The notes under the pieces: generated by a model
Databases searched by the model: none
What the model was told of the DNA's origin: nothing
What the model saw: only the letters and a program-made list of their open reading frames with translations
Position numbers and translations under genes: made by a program
Origin: Salinicoccus halodurans
GTDB taxonomy: Bacteria > Bacillota > Bacilli > Staphylococcales > Salinicoccaceae
Length of the DNA: 64,000 nucleotides
Assembly: GCF_900114445.1 (NCBI RefSeq)
Contig: NZ_FOTB01000002.1
Span: forward strand, 333,752 to 397,751
Reading direction: 5' to 3'
In this document: positions 26,021 to 34,991 of the stretch, in pieces
How the letters are laid out: every line of letters begins with the position of its first letter
How positions within the stretch are numbered: position 1 is the stretch's first letter

Positions 26021-27052
26021 ATGTACAAATATTTTTTGGTGGTATTCTTTTTACTGATTCTCACAGCGTGCTCGGATAACGGCACAGAAGAAACAAACGG
26101 GGAGGCGGAGAGTCGGACGGAAATAACAGCGGAAAATCTTGATGCACCCTGGATGATAGAAAACAGTGACGCTGGATTCTACATCTCCGGCCGGGACGGG
26201 GAACTGACTTTAATAACAGGGGAAGGGCAGACGGATCAGCCACTGGATCTCTCTGTCCCTGTCGAAGCAGACAGCGAAGGCGGGATGCTCGGTTTTCTGC
26301 TCCATCCTGATGACCCGGACAGAGCTTTCATGTACTACACTTATGAAGAGTCAGGGAAGAAAAACCGTGTAGTGGAATTAACAAGGGATGATGACAAGTG
26401 GCGTGAATCCAATGCCCTTATTGAAGGTATACCGGGCGGTTCGTTCCATAACGGCGGCAGGCTGGAAATCGGACCGGATGGCTGCCTGTATATCACAACG
26501 GGTGATGCAGGCGATGAGGAAACGAGCCAGGATACTGAAAGCCTTGCGGGGAAAATACTGAGAGTGGATCTGGATGGTTCGGTGCCCGAAGATAATCCTT
26601 TCGGCAATGAAGTGTTCAGTTACGGTCACAGGAATCCACAGGGCATCGCATGGGATGGAGAAGGTAACATGTATGCGACTGAACATGGTTCCAGCGCCCA
26701 TGATGAAATCAACAGGATAGAAGCAGGCAATAACTACGGCTGGCCGGTAATACAGGGGGATGAAGAAAAGGAAGGCATGGAAACACCCTTATACCATACG
26801 GGCGAGGAAACATGGGCCCCTTCAGGCATGGCTTATGATGAAGGCAAACTGTACATTGCTTCTCTCGCCGGAGAGCAGATCATTGAATATGATATTGAGT
26901 CGGGAGAAGTGGAAGAATTCTATGATGAAGATAGCCGCTTCCGTGATGTCTATATAGAGGATGATACGCTCTATGCCATTACAAATAATACCGATGGCAG
27001 AGGGGAACCCCGGGAAGGGGACGACCGGCTTATAAAACTTGAATTGGAATGA
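26021..27052 (+). CDS. Lipoprotein PQQ-dependent glucose/sorbosone dehydrogenase-family protein
   Basis: This is a surface lipoprotein of 343 residues with a six-bladed beta-propeller of the GSDH family. The lipobox is LTAC with lipidated Cys17. Propeller motifs: GMLGFLLHPD, FHNGGRLEIGPDGCLYITTGDAGD (quinone/calcium site type), YGHRNPQGIAWD, EHGSSAHDEINRI, NNYGWPVI and WAPSGMAY. The frame extends left into the M20 gene, but ATG 26021 with GGAAGGGG upstream and the proper lipoprotein signal decide the start. Members oxidise aldose sugars with PQQ; many Gram-positive relatives have no PQQ synthesis, so the activity is uncertain. A bidirectional terminator follows. Confidence 0.85.
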   Translation: MYKYFLVVFFLLILTACSDNGTEETNGEAESRTEITAENLDAPWMIENSDAGFYISGRDGELTLITGEGQTDQPLDLSVPVEADSEGGMLGFLLHPDDPDRAFMYYTYEESGKKNRVVELTRDDDKWRESNALIEGIPGGSFHNGGRLEIGPDGCLYITTGDAGDEETSQDTESLAGKILRVDLDGSVPEDNPFGNEVFSYGHRNPQGIAWDGEGNMYATEHGSSAHDEINRIEAGNNYGWPVIQGDEEKEGMETPLYHTGEETWAPSGMAYDEGKLYIASLAGEQIIEYDIESGEVEEFYDEDSRFRDVYIEDDTLYAITNNTDGRGEPREGDDRLIKLELE

Positions 27053-27053
27053 T

Positions 27054-27089
27054 GAAAGGCTCCGGAGTCAGCAGACCCCGGAGCCTTTC
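27054..27089. terminator. Bidirectional terminator
   Basis: Perfect 12-bp stem GAAAGGCTCCGG (27054-27065) and CCGGAGCCTTTC (27078-27089) with a small inner GTC/GAC stem. It separates the convergent lipoprotein and membrane-protein genes. Confidence 0.8.
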
Positions 27090-27097
27090 ATGTTCAG

Positions 27098-27661
27098 TTA
27101 CATCCTGTTTTCGTCATCAGTATTGACGTTTGTCTCAGTTTCGGCAGTTGTTTCAGCCGGTTCTTCGAAATCCCTCACAACCGGTTCCGATAATTCCTCT
27201 CCAAGCTTACGCTTGTAAAGGAAAAGAATAATGATGGCTGCAATACCTGCAGTGATGATGTTGAGTACTGCGAGCAGTACGGCCACGCCGGTGCTTTTGG
27301 AATACGCTTTGAAAATACCGAGAAACGCAATGGATTCCATAATGATATATGAAATGGCGATATCACCGATGGACAGTCCTGTGACATAGACGATGAGACC
27401 TGCAATGGCGAATATCAGACCGATCGTTTTCGGGTTGATCTGACCTTTGCCGAGTATGTTTCCGTCATACATCTGGCCCCCCAGATAGAACGTACCGAAT
27501 GGCAGGAATGCCAGGAGGGGAAGATCAAGATTTTTGGCATCGGCCACCTGATACAGGAAGAAGCCCTGAAGCAGCCACTTGATGATGCCGAGCAGGAATA
27601 GGAAGAGCAGCAGCAGTATGCCGATGATGGCAAGCCCTGCAAAAAGACCGAACAGTTCCAT
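27098..27661 (-). CDS. Hypothetical membrane protein
   Basis: This 187-residue protein is not recognised with confidence. It has about five hydrophobic segments: a long N-terminal pair (residues ~5-37), ~45-62 containing LLAFLPFGTFYLGGQMYDG, ~78-98, ~103-118 and ~122-147. The cytoplasmic tail is acidic and Thr/Glu-rich (EEPAETTAETETNVNTDDE). A KKRKLGEEL-like basic stretch (YKRKLGEEL) follows the last helix. It ends next to a terminator shared with the lipoprotein gene and starts just downstream of another terminator, so it is a single-gene unit. No function can be assigned. Confidence 0.7.
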   Translation of the reverse strand: MELFGLFAGLAIIGILLLLFLFLLGIIKWLLQGFFLYQVADAKNLDLPLLAFLPFGTFYLGGQMYDGNILGKGQINPKTIGLIFAIAGLIVYVTGLSIGDIAISYIIMESIAFLGIFKAYSKSTGVAVLLAVLNIITAGIAAIIILFLYKRKLGEELSEPVVRDFEEPAETTAETETNVNTDDENRM

Positions 27662-27716
27662 TATTTAACACATCCTTTAGTGGGATTATAGCATAGCGGG
27701 GACTCTCATTAAAACG

Positions 27717-27753
27717 AAAAGCGGATATCCAAAATGCATGGATATCCGCTTTT
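27717..27753. terminator. Terminator downstream of the TM2-like gene
   Basis: Perfect 14-bp arms AAAAGCGGATATCC (27717-27730) and GGATATCCGCTTTT (27740-27753). On the minus strand it is followed by a CGTTTTAAT stretch and terminates the 80-codon gene; it also isolates the 187-codon gene. Confidence 0.8.
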
Positions 27754-27756
27754 TTA

Positions 27757-27999
27757 TCAGCCGTATCTCCGCTGATTTCTTCTATTGTGACGTTCTGCTG
27801 AGCGATAGGCGTTTATGACACCGTACAGCCATACAATCGGCAGGAACAGATAACCGATCAATATTACGGTCAAAGCGCCATTTATCAGCTGTATCAGCAT
27901 TAAAATGATGCCTTTGAAAATCTGACCGTTATAGATCTGACCGAGTCCTGTGATGAAAAAGCTGAGTACAGCAGCTAATCCTGAACTTTTCTGTGGCAT
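27757..27999 (-). CDS. Small TM2-like two-helix membrane protein
   Basis: This 80-residue protein has two closely spaced transmembrane helices (residues ~10-30 and ~35-62) joined by a short loop. The sequence GLGQIYNGQIFKGIILM is the signature turn of TM2/DUF5683-like small membrane proteins. The C-terminus is very basic (RSAERHNRRNQRRYG). A GGAGTG ribosome site is present. Function unknown for the family. It is 35 bp downstream of the MMPL gene on the same strand and may share its transcript. Confidence 0.75.
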   Translation of the reverse strand: MPQKSSGLAAVLSFFITGLGQIYNGQIFKGIILMLIQLINGALTVILIGYLFLPIVWLYGVINAYRSAERHNRRNQRRYG

Positions 28000-28034
28000 G
28001 GATTCACTCCTTATTTCTCTGTATTTTATACCCG

Positions 28035-30677
28035 TTATTCTTCGTCTTTAAACTTGTCTTCACGCTCTTTGCCGCCGGGCATTCTGAACGGCCACCAGTT
28101 TCCCCGGCGGAATGTAATGACGAATGCCGGTACGAGAAGCGGCAGTACGATGAATGCATAGAACAACAGTGCGAATATGATGATGCTTGCGACCTGTATC
28201 AGTATGATCATGCCTGAAGGCAACAGGGCAGCAAACGTACCGGACAGTATAATCACTGCTGTGATGACGGTGACACCCATCCTTCTGATCGACTGTTCTA
28301 TCGCATCTCTTATGCTCCTGTTCGCAAGTTCCTCCCTGAATCTGTCAATGATGAAGATGGAGTAGTCTATGCCCAAAGCGGCGAATATGATCAGGCTGAA
28401 GAACGGTACTGCCCAGTTCAGTTCCCCAAGACCAAACAATCCGAGCAGCCATTGTGTGATTGTGATGGATGCAAAGTATGTGACGAATATGGAACCGATC
28501 ATCGTTACCGGGAGGATCAGTGATCTGAATACGATGGCAAGTATGACGAACAGTGTTGCGATGAAGATTGTAACAACGCGTGTATAGTCGTCTGTCGAAA
28601 TTTCATCCAGATCACGGTTCATACTCGTAACACCGGCAAAGTAGGCTGTCGTGTCATCGCGTTCCAGTCTCTGGAGTTCATTGTTCACAGTATTCTCCAC
28701 GTCATCCAGAACCGTCATGGCTTCATGGGAATATGGATCGACGTCGAGGACGACATTCATTTTAAGTGCTTTATCCTCACCGAACGAATACTGGTCGACA
28801 GCATCCTCGATGCCATCAGTTTCCAGGAACTCCTGCGGTACGTGAATACCCGTCTGGTCCACTGCTTCGTTATTGTTTATATTGCCGAGCAGTGTCTGAA
28901 CTTCTTCCAGGCCGCTCCTGATTTCATCGATGCCGGATGATGCATCTTCCAGACCGGAGCTGAGTTCCTCCATCTGGGCAGCGGCGGCATTTTGCTGTTC
29001 ATTCATCTGAGTGTTGGCAGCAGAAACCTGTTCCGACATTGTTGTAAGACCCTGCTGTACCTGGCCGAGCTGCTGGGCGGCCCCTGCAGCATCGCCCGTC
29101 TGATTCATATACATCGTGATCTGGCTGATGCTGTTGTTGATGTCATCTATCCCCTGGTTAAGTTCTGACAGGTCACCGCCTGACATTTCGCTGTTCGCGA
29201 TGCCTTCACTGGCTTCAGTCAGTCCGGCAGAGATTTCATCAAGGCCCTGGACCATATCATCGATGCCGCTGTTGGCCTGTTCCAATTGGTTGCGAACCAG
29301 GAAGTCATCAATGACTTCGCCTGAGGGACGGGTCATCGTCTGCACTTCTTTGACACCTTCGACGTTACTTACGGTAGAAGCGACAGCTTCAAGTCTTGAA
29401 AGGCTTTCCGATGTCATCAGGTCATCGCCGTTCGAGATGATAACTTCGACAGGGAAGAGCTGTCCTTCATCGAAGTTTTCACTTACGACATTTGTCGCAT
29501 GCACTGCCGAATAGTTATCGTCCAGTTCTTCAAGAGAATCGTAGTTCACTTCGTCATTGTAGAAGAACGCAACGGCTATGAGTATCGCAATGACTGTGAA
29601 TATGATCCGTGTCGGATATTTCAGGGAGAAGATACCCAGCGGCGTCCATAGTCTGCTCTCTTTGAACTCTGACTTTTTGATGTTCGGCCAGAAAATATAA
29701 CGGCCTAAAAGCTGCATCAGTACAGGCAGTACTGTGAACAGTGCAAGCAGCAGGAACACAATGCCGATTGCCACGCCGACCGCTGAACGGTAGATTTCAA
29801 AGTTGGCGAAGTAGAGGACACCAAATACGATCGCCCCTGAAATGCCACTGATGAAGACCGTTTTACCGGCTGTTTTGAATGTACGGAGTACAGCTTCATA
29901 TTTATCGTAGAATTGCAGTTCTTCCTTGAAGCGGTTCAGCAGCAGTATACAGTAGTCGGTCCCGATCCCAAACAATATGACGATCAGGAAACTCTGCGTC
30001 TGCGGGGAAACCGGGAAGCCGAACCACTCGACGAACCATCCGACAAACGATTGTCCGATCAAGTAGGCGAGGCCGACAACCGCAACAGGTACGAGCGGTG
30101 TCACTACGGAACGGAACATGATCAGGAGCACTGCTATGACAATGATGACAGTAAAGATTTCAGTGGACTGGATGCCTTCCATCGCATCCTGCTCGACAGT
30201 ATTCTGAATCAGTTCATTTGAAGTCATCGATGTTTTTGCTTCAGTTGAGTTCAGATCTTCCACTTCAGCGGCCACGTCGCTGATTTCGTTGGTCGGGCCA
30301 GTATATTCCATTGGAATCATGATGACGCCATTTTCATCGTTGATGAAATTTTCCTGCATGCTTCCTTCAAAGTCAAAAGGATTGACGATGTTTTCAACAC
30401 CTTCAATATTGCCGATCTCTTCGATATAAGAATTGACGTCAGATTCATTTTCCTGAACACTGTTTTCAAACTCGAGAACAAGTGACATCATTTCATTATC
30501 TTCCCCGTGTTCCTGCAGGAATACACGCGCCTGCTCACTCGGCTGGTCATCAGACAGCTGAACGTCACCTTTCTCCGTTGCAAGCTGTGTCAGGTTAGGG
30601 GATATAAGGAATGTGACGACAGCAAAAAGTATCATCAGGGCCGTTATCGGCCATTTGAATTTAAGAACATGTTTCAT
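28035..30677 (-). CDS. MMPL/RND-family exporter (YdgH/FarE-like)
   Basis: This 880-residue membrane exporter has two MMPL repeats. Each repeat has one helix, a large extracytoplasmic domain and a five-helix bundle: helix 1 at ~12-30, bundle 1 at ~170-335, helix 7 near 355, bundle 2 at ~690-860. RND-type in-helix motifs GIGTDYCILLLNRFKEE and ALGIDYSIFIIDRFREE carry the proton-relay Asp-Tyr. The second extracytoplasmic loop contains a long Ser/Gly/Glu coiled stretch (~460-610) with repeated GLEDASSGIDEIRSGLEE-type units, as in B. subtilis YdgH. Relatives export fatty acids, lipids or amphiphiles (S. aureus FarE, mycobacterial MmpL). It overlaps the upstream MarR gene by 17 bp, so it is the regulator's target. 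Confidence 0.88.
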   Translation of the reverse strand: MKHVLKFKWPITALMILFAVVTFLISPNLTQLATEKGDVQLSDDQPSEQARVFLQEHGEDNEMMSLVLEFENSVQENESDVNSYIEEIGNIEGVENIVNPFDFEGSMQENFINDENGVIMIPMEYTGPTNEISDVAAEVEDLNSTEAKTSMTSNELIQNTVEQDAMEGIQSTEIFTVIIVIAVLLIMFRSVVTPLVPVAVVGLAYLIGQSFVGWFVEWFGFPVSPQTQSFLIVILFGIGTDYCILLLNRFKEELQFYDKYEAVLRTFKTAGKTVFISGISGAIVFGVLYFANFEIYRSAVGVAIGIVFLLLALFTVLPVLMQLLGRYIFWPNIKKSEFKESRLWTPLGIFSLKYPTRIIFTVIAILIAVAFFYNDEVNYDSLEELDDNYSAVHATNVVSENFDEGQLFPVEVIISNGDDLMTSESLSRLEAVASTVSNVEGVKEVQTMTRPSGEVIDDFLVRNQLEQANSGIDDMVQGLDEISAGLTEASEGIANSEMSGGDLSELNQGIDDINNSISQITMYMNQTGDAAGAAQQLGQVQQGLTTMSEQVSAANTQMNEQQNAAAAQMEELSSGLEDASSGIDEIRSGLEEVQTLLGNINNNEAVDQTGIHVPQEFLETDGIEDAVDQYSFGEDKALKMNVVLDVDPYSHEAMTVLDDVENTVNNELQRLERDDTTAYFAGVTSMNRDLDEISTDDYTRVVTIFIATLFVILAIVFRSLILPVTMIGSIFVTYFASITITQWLLGLFGLGELNWAVPFFSLIIFAALGIDYSIFIIDRFREELANRSIRDAIEQSIRRMGVTVITAVIILSGTFAALLPSGMIILIQVASIIIFALLFYAFIVLPLLVPAFVITFRRGNWWPFRMPGGKEREDKFKDEE

Positions 30678-31125
30678 TATGATTGCCTCCAGGTATGTAT
30701 TTCAAAATCGTCAGTGTTGCGGTGTACAGTTTATCTGCTTCTTCTTTCGACAGTCCGCCCAGATCTGATTGGATTCTTTTTAAAATGTTATCCAGAAATT
30801 CCTCAAGGAGGGTTTTGGCGTCCTCTGTCATATATATGAGTTTCGATCGCTTATCATTGATGAGGGTATTCTCTTTCACGGTCACCAGTTTTTTATTCTC
30901 CAGCTTTTTAACAGTGTGGGTGACTGCACTTTTCTGTACATTCAACGCTTCTGCCAATTCAGATGGCGTCGCCGAGCCATTCATATAAATGTGCTGGATG
31001 ATATTCATCTGGGTTCTGGATATGTGCAGGCTGGTTACAGAGTCGGTGACTTCTGTAAAGATCTTCGTGTACCCATAGCCATAAATATCACGGAGATTAT
31101 TTATGATTTTCATTTTTTTATCCAT
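30661..31125 (-). CDS. MarR-family repressor of the MMPL exporter (YdgG-like)
   Basis: This winged-helix regulator has 154 residues from the ATG at 31125. The HTH/wing region includes ATPSELAEALNVQKSAVTHT and KLVTVKENTLINDKRSKLIYMTE. The open frame extends to GTG 31143, but GGAGG (plus 31137-31141) lies inside that extension, so the start is ATG 31125 or the TTG at 31131. Gene order marR then MMPL with overlapping ends equals B. subtilis ydgG-ydgH. A perfect inverted repeat and promoter lie immediately upstream, so it most likely represses itself and the exporter until an amphiphilic ligand binds. Confidence 0.86.
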   Translation of the reverse strand: MDKKMKIINNLRDIYGYGYTKIFTEVTDSVTSLHISRTQMNIIQHIYMNGSATPSELAEALNVQKSAVTHTVKKLENKKLVTVKENTLINDKRSKLIYMTEDAKTLLEEFLDNILKRIQSDLGGLSKEEADKLYTATLTILKYIPGGNHNETCS

Positions 31126-31145
31126 ATTCAATGTAACCTCCACAG

Positions 31146-31200
31146 TTAGTTTAGGGTGCTAAACTAAAAGAAACATAAATAATCTTAGCATGTAACTTAA
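31146..31200 (-). promoter_or_regulatory. MarR operator and promoter of the marR-MMPL operon
   Basis: Perfect 9-bp inverted repeat: TTAGTTTAG (31146-31154) and CTAAACTAA (31159-31167) around GGTG. On the minus strand a -35 TTAAGT (plus 31195-31200) and -10 TATGTT (plus 31172-31177) with 17-bp spacing place the transcription start in the operator. Site size and symmetry fit a MarR dimer. Confidence 0.75.
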
Positions 31201-31251
31201 TGGTGGGTCAAAGCATATGGTGTGACAATAATGTTAAGGTTCCTGAACATC

Positions 31252-31280
31252 AAAAAAGAGCTTCCCGCGGGGGGAAGCTC
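31252..31280 (-). terminator. Terminator of katE
   Basis: Stem GAGCTTCCC / GGGAAGCTC (plus 31258-31266 and 31272-31280). Read on the minus strand it is followed by a TTTTTTG run (plus 31252-31257). Good rho-independent signal about 15 bp after the katE stop. Confidence 0.85.
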
Positions 31281-31293
31281 CGGGTGTTTCTAT

Positions 31294-33288
31294 TTATCTG
31301 CTCCATACTCTGTGTTGTTTTACATCTTCGAGGAAACCATCGAGATCCTGTTCTATATCAGTGACACCCTTATCATCTTTTGTGAATGAAAGGACATCAA
31401 ATATACTGGCGGAATCTATGCCGTAGCCGATGGCTTTTTTATGCTTATAGGTGATTTCCAGATTTTCGATTGCCGGAGCAGGTAATGGTTTCTGTCCGCT
31501 TATTACAATCATGGAATCAAAAAGGACGGAGTGGACAGTATCGAATGTTGCATCCAGCGTCGTGTTTCCGATTTTATATATCTTATCGGAGATGAAGCTG
31601 ACCTGCAGTCCTTTTTCTTCAAGTTTGCTTTTAGTTTCTTTGAGCGTCTGTTCCGCCACATCAGGCATGACAATGACTCCGACTGTGCGTGTCTCAAGGG
31701 AGAATTTAGTGTTTTCCATGCTGAGTGCCGGAGAACTTTTTTCATACGTTGACTCTTCAACTTCAGGCGGTGCCTCAACGCCAACTTTATCAGCAACATA
31801 TTCCGTCAGATCACGATCGATCTTGTTCAGAAGTTCGGATATTGCGAGTTTTCTTATTTCCATGTCACATTTTCCGAGCTCAAAGCTGAACGCATCATAA
31901 ATATGCTGTTTTTCATGTTTGGACTGTGAGTTCAGGAACATCTTGGCCTGGCTGAAATGATCTTTGAAGCTGTCGCTTCGCGCCTGGACCTTTCGACCTT
32001 CGACTTTTTCATGATAATGCTCATAACCGCCTTCTTCAGGACTGACTGGCTCCGGTTGATTGTCATTCATATGGTTCTTGTGATGCGCTGTTTCGCCTTT
32101 GTGGATATACATTTGATTGTAGCCATCACGCTGGTTGTTTGCGAATGGACATACCGGCCGGTTGATCGGCAGCTGATGGAAGTTGGGCCCACCGAGACGG
32201 ATCAGTTGGGTATCGGTATAGGAGAACAGTCTGCCCTGAAGCAGAGGATCGTTTGTAAAATCAATTCCCGGGACTACGCTTCCGGGGTGGAAAGCGACCT
32301 GCTCAGTCTCTGCAAAGAAGTTATCCACATTCTGATTCAGAGTCATCTTGCCGACAATCTGTACAGGTACATCTTCTTCCGGCCATAGTTTTGTCGGGTC
32401 CAAAATGTCGAAGTCCATATTGAATTCATCTTCTTCGTCAATGACCTGAAGTCCCAGTTCAAATACTGCAGGATTACCTTTTTCAATATTTTCCCACAGT
32501 GTTTGCCGGTTAAAATCAATATTTTTACCGTTTATCATCTGTGCTTCGTCCCACATCACCTGGTGCATACCGTCTTTTGGTTTCCAGTGGAATTTGACGA
32601 AATGGCTTTTGCCTTCTGCGTTGACAAGTCTGAACGTATGAACGCCAAAGCCTTCCATCATGCTGAAGCTTCTGGGTATGGCACGGTCGCTCATCAGCCA
32701 CATCACCATATGTGCACTTTCTGTGTTGACGGAAACCCAGTCCCAGAATGTATTATGGGCGGAAGCTGCCTGAGGCATTTCATTGTGCGGCTCAGGCTTT
32801 ACAGCGTGCACAAAATCCGGGAATTTAATTGCATCCTGCATGAAGAATACCGGCATATTGTTGGCAACCAGGTCGTAGTTCCCTTCATCGGTATAAAATT
32901 TTGTTGCAAACCCACGGACGTCACGGGGAATGTCCATTGAACCGCGGTTACCCGCGACAGTGGAGAATCTTACAAAAACGGGTGTCTTTTTGCCGGGATC
33001 AGTTAGGAAGTCAGCTTTCGTATATTTTTCCAATGATTCGTAAATTTCGAATTCACCGTGAACACCAAATCCGCGGGCATGTACCACACGTTCCGGAATC
33101 CTTTCATGGTCGAAATGCGTCATTTTTTCACGGAAATGGAAGTCCTCCATTAAAGTAGGTCCTCTTTCTCCGGCTTTCAGAGAAAATTCATCTTCGCTTA
33201 CCGGCAGCCCCTGATTGGTTCTGAGTGCTGCCTTTTCAGTATTGTCAATCGTGTCCCTTTGATTCAGCTCGTCTTTCTTCTTACTCAT
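31294..33288 (-). CDS. katE: Large-subunit (clade 2) catalase KatE
   Basis: This 664-residue monofunctional heme catalase has an N-terminal extension, the core beta-barrel with active-site His in [11 protein letters not shown] (~68-78), Asn in [13 protein letters not shown], heme-ligand Tyr in [14 protein letters not shown], and the heme-pocket [14 protein letters not shown]-terminal flavodoxin/DJ-1-like domain (~505-640, starting [14 protein letters not shown]) is characteristic of the large clade 2 catalases such as B. subtilis KatE and E. coli HPII. It decomposes H2O2 in the cytosol. AAGGGGGGC lies upstream of the ATG. A terminator follows. Alone in its operon; a repeat-containing AT-rich promoter region precedes it. 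Confidence 0.95.
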   Translation of the reverse strand: MSKKKDELNQRDTIDNTEKAALRTNQGLPVSEDEFSLKAGERGPTLMEDFHFREKMTHFDHERIPERVVHARGFGVHGEFEIYESLEKYTKADFLTDPGKKTPVFVRFSTVAGNRGSMDIPRDVRGFATKFYTDEGNYDLVANNMPVFFMQDAIKFPDFVHAVKPEPHNEMPQAASAHNTFWDWVSVNTESAHMVMWLMSDRAIPRSFSMMEGFGVHTFRLVNAEGKSHFVKFHWKPKDGMHQVMWDEAQMINGKNIDFNRQTLWENIEKGNPAVFELGLQVIDEEDEFNMDFDILDPTKLWPEEDVPVQIVGKMTLNQNVDNFFAETEQVAFHPGSVVPGIDFTNDPLLQGRLFSYTDTQLIRLGGPNFHQLPINRPVCPFANNQRDGYNQMYIHKGETAHHKNHMNDNQPEPVSPEEGGYEHYHEKVEGRKVQARSDSFKDHFSQAKMFLNSQSKHEKQHIYDAFSFELGKCDMEIRKLAISELLNKIDRDLTEYVADKVGVEAPPEVEESTYEKSSPALSMENTKFSLETRTVGVIVMPDVAEQTLKETKSKLEEKGLQVSFISDKIYKIGNTTLDATFDTVHSVLFDSMIVISGQKPLPAPAIENLEITYKHKKAIGYGIDSASIFDVLSFTKDDKGVTDIEQDLDGFLEDVKQHRVWSR

Positions 33289-33308
33289 TTCAATGCCCCC
33301 CTTGAAAG

Positions 33309-33329
33309 TTTATATAGTACTTTATATAG
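33309..33329. repeat. Tandem 9-bp direct repeat in the katE leader
   Basis: TTTATATAG occurs at 33309-33317 and again at 33321-33329 with TAC between, a 12-bp period. It lies 21-41 bp upstream of the katE start codon, where the promoter -10 or an operator would be (minus strand reads CTATATAAA twice). It does not match the PerR box. Possibly a regulator site or two overlapping -10-like boxes. Confidence 0.5.
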
Positions 33330-33406
33330 AACAAAGTAACATGGGTATATTCCTTTTGCATGTATTTGTGTTATACGGTTTTGCATAGCATTCAGGAGGG
33401 TATAAG

Positions 33407-33443
33407 AGAAGGTCCGGCTGATTTCATATCAGCCGGACCTTCT
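33407..33443. terminator. Hairpin after mtlD
   Basis: Perfect 16-bp stem (33407-33422 with 33428-33443, AGAAGGTCCGGCTGAT and its complement), 5-nt loop. It begins five bases after the mtlD stop in the minus orientation. No strong T-run follows on the minus strand, so termination may be partial, or the hairpin may protect the 3' end. Confidence 0.65.
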
Positions 33444-33447
33444 GCAT

Positions 33448-34557
33448 TTACATGGTATTTATTACTTCTTTTGTTAAATCACTTTCCAAACCGCTGTGTT
33501 CCGTCAGGAAGCCTTCAATTCCTTTTTCAGAAATGAGACTGTTCATTTCAACCTGTTCGGGATCTTCTGTATTATCGAATTTCGTTGCATACATTACAAG
33601 CTTCGACAGTGCTTCATGATTTTCACCCTCGTTATGAAGATATACGAGAGGTTTGATGATGCGGTCGTTCGGACCGAGTTTCCTCATCACGCCCCGCCCG
33701 ACACGGTTCAGATCATCGGAAAGGTGCGGATTCGTGAAACGTTTGATGATCTTATCAATGTAGTGCTCCTGTTCTTCGGCTGTAAAGTCATAGACAGCCG
33801 TGATGTAGTCCTGTGTTTCTGCAAGGACTTCATTTAAAAAGATTTGAACCTTGCTGTCGGTCATAGCCTCATATACTGTATCATAACCTAAAGTTCTGCC
33901 GTAATAGGCGATCGCAGCATGTCCAGTATTGACAGTGAACAGTTTTCTTTCGATATACGGCATCAGATCCTGTACATAGTTCGGACCTTCAAGCTTGTCT
34001 GTTCCTGCCCACTCTGTCTCTTCAATCACCCATTCATAGAAAGGTTCAACTTTGACATCCAGAATACGTTCGTTCTTTTGAATGGGTACGATGCGGTCCA
34101 CTGCTGAATTCGGGAAGCCGATGTTTGAAGCGGTAAGTTTCCCGGTTTCATTTGTGATAGCCTCTTTAAGGGCGTCTGTCGCCATTACTGCATTTTCACA
34201 GGCAATGATGTTCAGCGGACGCGGATCTTCAAGCCGTTTGGCCAGGTGGGGCGTAATGCTTTTGGCGATGATCGGTAAAATATTTACGCCGACAGCCGTG
34301 GTAATGATATCTGCCTCCAGGACCGCCTGTTCCAGCTGCCCCGGATTATCCACTGTGTTGATGCCGCTCACCCCGGTGATATCATAGGAAGCGCCGTTTT
34401 CTTCAGCAATGTGTACAGTATAGCCTTTTTCAGCATTGAGTGCGTCGATGATTTCTTTATTGACATCCGCGAAAGTGATTTCGAATCCGTTATCGTGCAA
34501 TACTTTACCGATAAATCCTCTGCCAATGTTTCCTGCACCAAAATGGACTGCTTTCAT
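33448..34557 (-). CDS. mtlD: Mannitol-1-phosphate 5-dehydrogenase MtlD
   Basis: This 369-residue NAD-dependent polyol dehydrogenase of the long-chain family starts MKAVHFGAGNIGRGFIG, the Rossmann glycine motif typical of MtlD. Catalytic Lys and His are visible in FTVNTGHAAIAYYGRTLGY, and FPNSAVDRIVP is another MtlD block. It oxidises the mannitol-1-phosphate made by the PTS to fructose-6-phosphate. It is the last gene of the mtlA-mtlR-mtlF-mtlD operon, 2 bp after mtlF. Size agrees with S. aureus MtlD (368). Confidence 0.95.
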   Translation of the reverse strand: MKAVHFGAGNIGRGFIGKVLHDNGFEITFADVNKEIIDALNAEKGYTVHIAEENGASYDITGVSGINTVDNPGQLEQAVLEADIITTAVGVNILPIIAKSITPHLAKRLEDPRPLNIIACENAVMATDALKEAITNETGKLTASNIGFPNSAVDRIVPIQKNERILDVKVEPFYEWVIEETEWAGTDKLEGPNYVQDLMPYIERKLFTVNTGHAAIAYYGRTLGYDTVYEAMTDSKVQIFLNEVLAETQDYITAVYDFTAEEQEHYIDKIIKRFTNPHLSDDLNRVGRGVMRKLGPNDRIIKPLVYLHNEGENHEALSKLVMYATKFDNTEDPEQVEMNSLISEKGIEGFLTEHSGLESDLTKEVINTM

Positions 34558-34559
34558 AA

Positions 34560-34985
34560 TTACATATCCTCGTTTTCAAAGAGTGAGATGATTTCTTCGG
34601 CAGAAGTTGCATTGATTACTTTATCGGCATTCTCTTCTTCTGAGAAGATGACGGCAATTTTCTGAAGCATTTCCAGATGCTCATTTTCTTTACCTGCGAT
34701 GCCGAGCACTACTTTCGCTTCGTTACCATCAAAATCGACACCGGCAGGAACCTGGACTAAAGAAAGACCACTTTCGATTACTGATGTTTTTCCTTCATCT
34801 GTACCGTGCGGAATCGCAAGACCGTTGCCCATGAATGTTGAGACCACTTCTTCACGTGCCAGCATGGAATCGATATAAGCCGGTTCAACAGCGCCCTGGT
34901 CAACAAGAATCTGACCGGCCTGTCTGATAACATCCTCTTTAGTTTCCGCACTTTGGTTCAATACGATATTTTCTTTCTTCAACAT
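34560..34985 (-). CDS. mtlF: Mannitol-specific PTS enzyme IIA MtlF
   Basis: This 141-residue IIA protein of the fructose-mannitol class has phospho-accepting His60 in GLAIPHGTDEGK. It takes phosphate from HPr and gives it to the IIB domain of MtlA; in this organism it must serve two IIB domains. It lies between mtlR and mtlD, as in staphylococci. Start ATG 34985 is preceded by GGAAGGAAATG-type sequence. Confidence 0.93.
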   Translation of the reverse strand: MLKKENIVLNQSAETKEDVIRQAGQILVDQGAVEPAYIDSMLAREEVVSTFMGNGLAIPHGTDEGKTSVIESGLSLVQVPAGVDFDGNEAKVVLGIAGKENEHLEMLQKIAVIFSEEENADKVINATSAEEIISLFENEDM

Positions 34986-34991
34986 AATTCA

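Noticed and set aside
33309-33329. PerR box before katE
   Set aside because: The AT-rich repeats do not fit TTATAATNATTATAA closely; kept only as an unexplained repeat.
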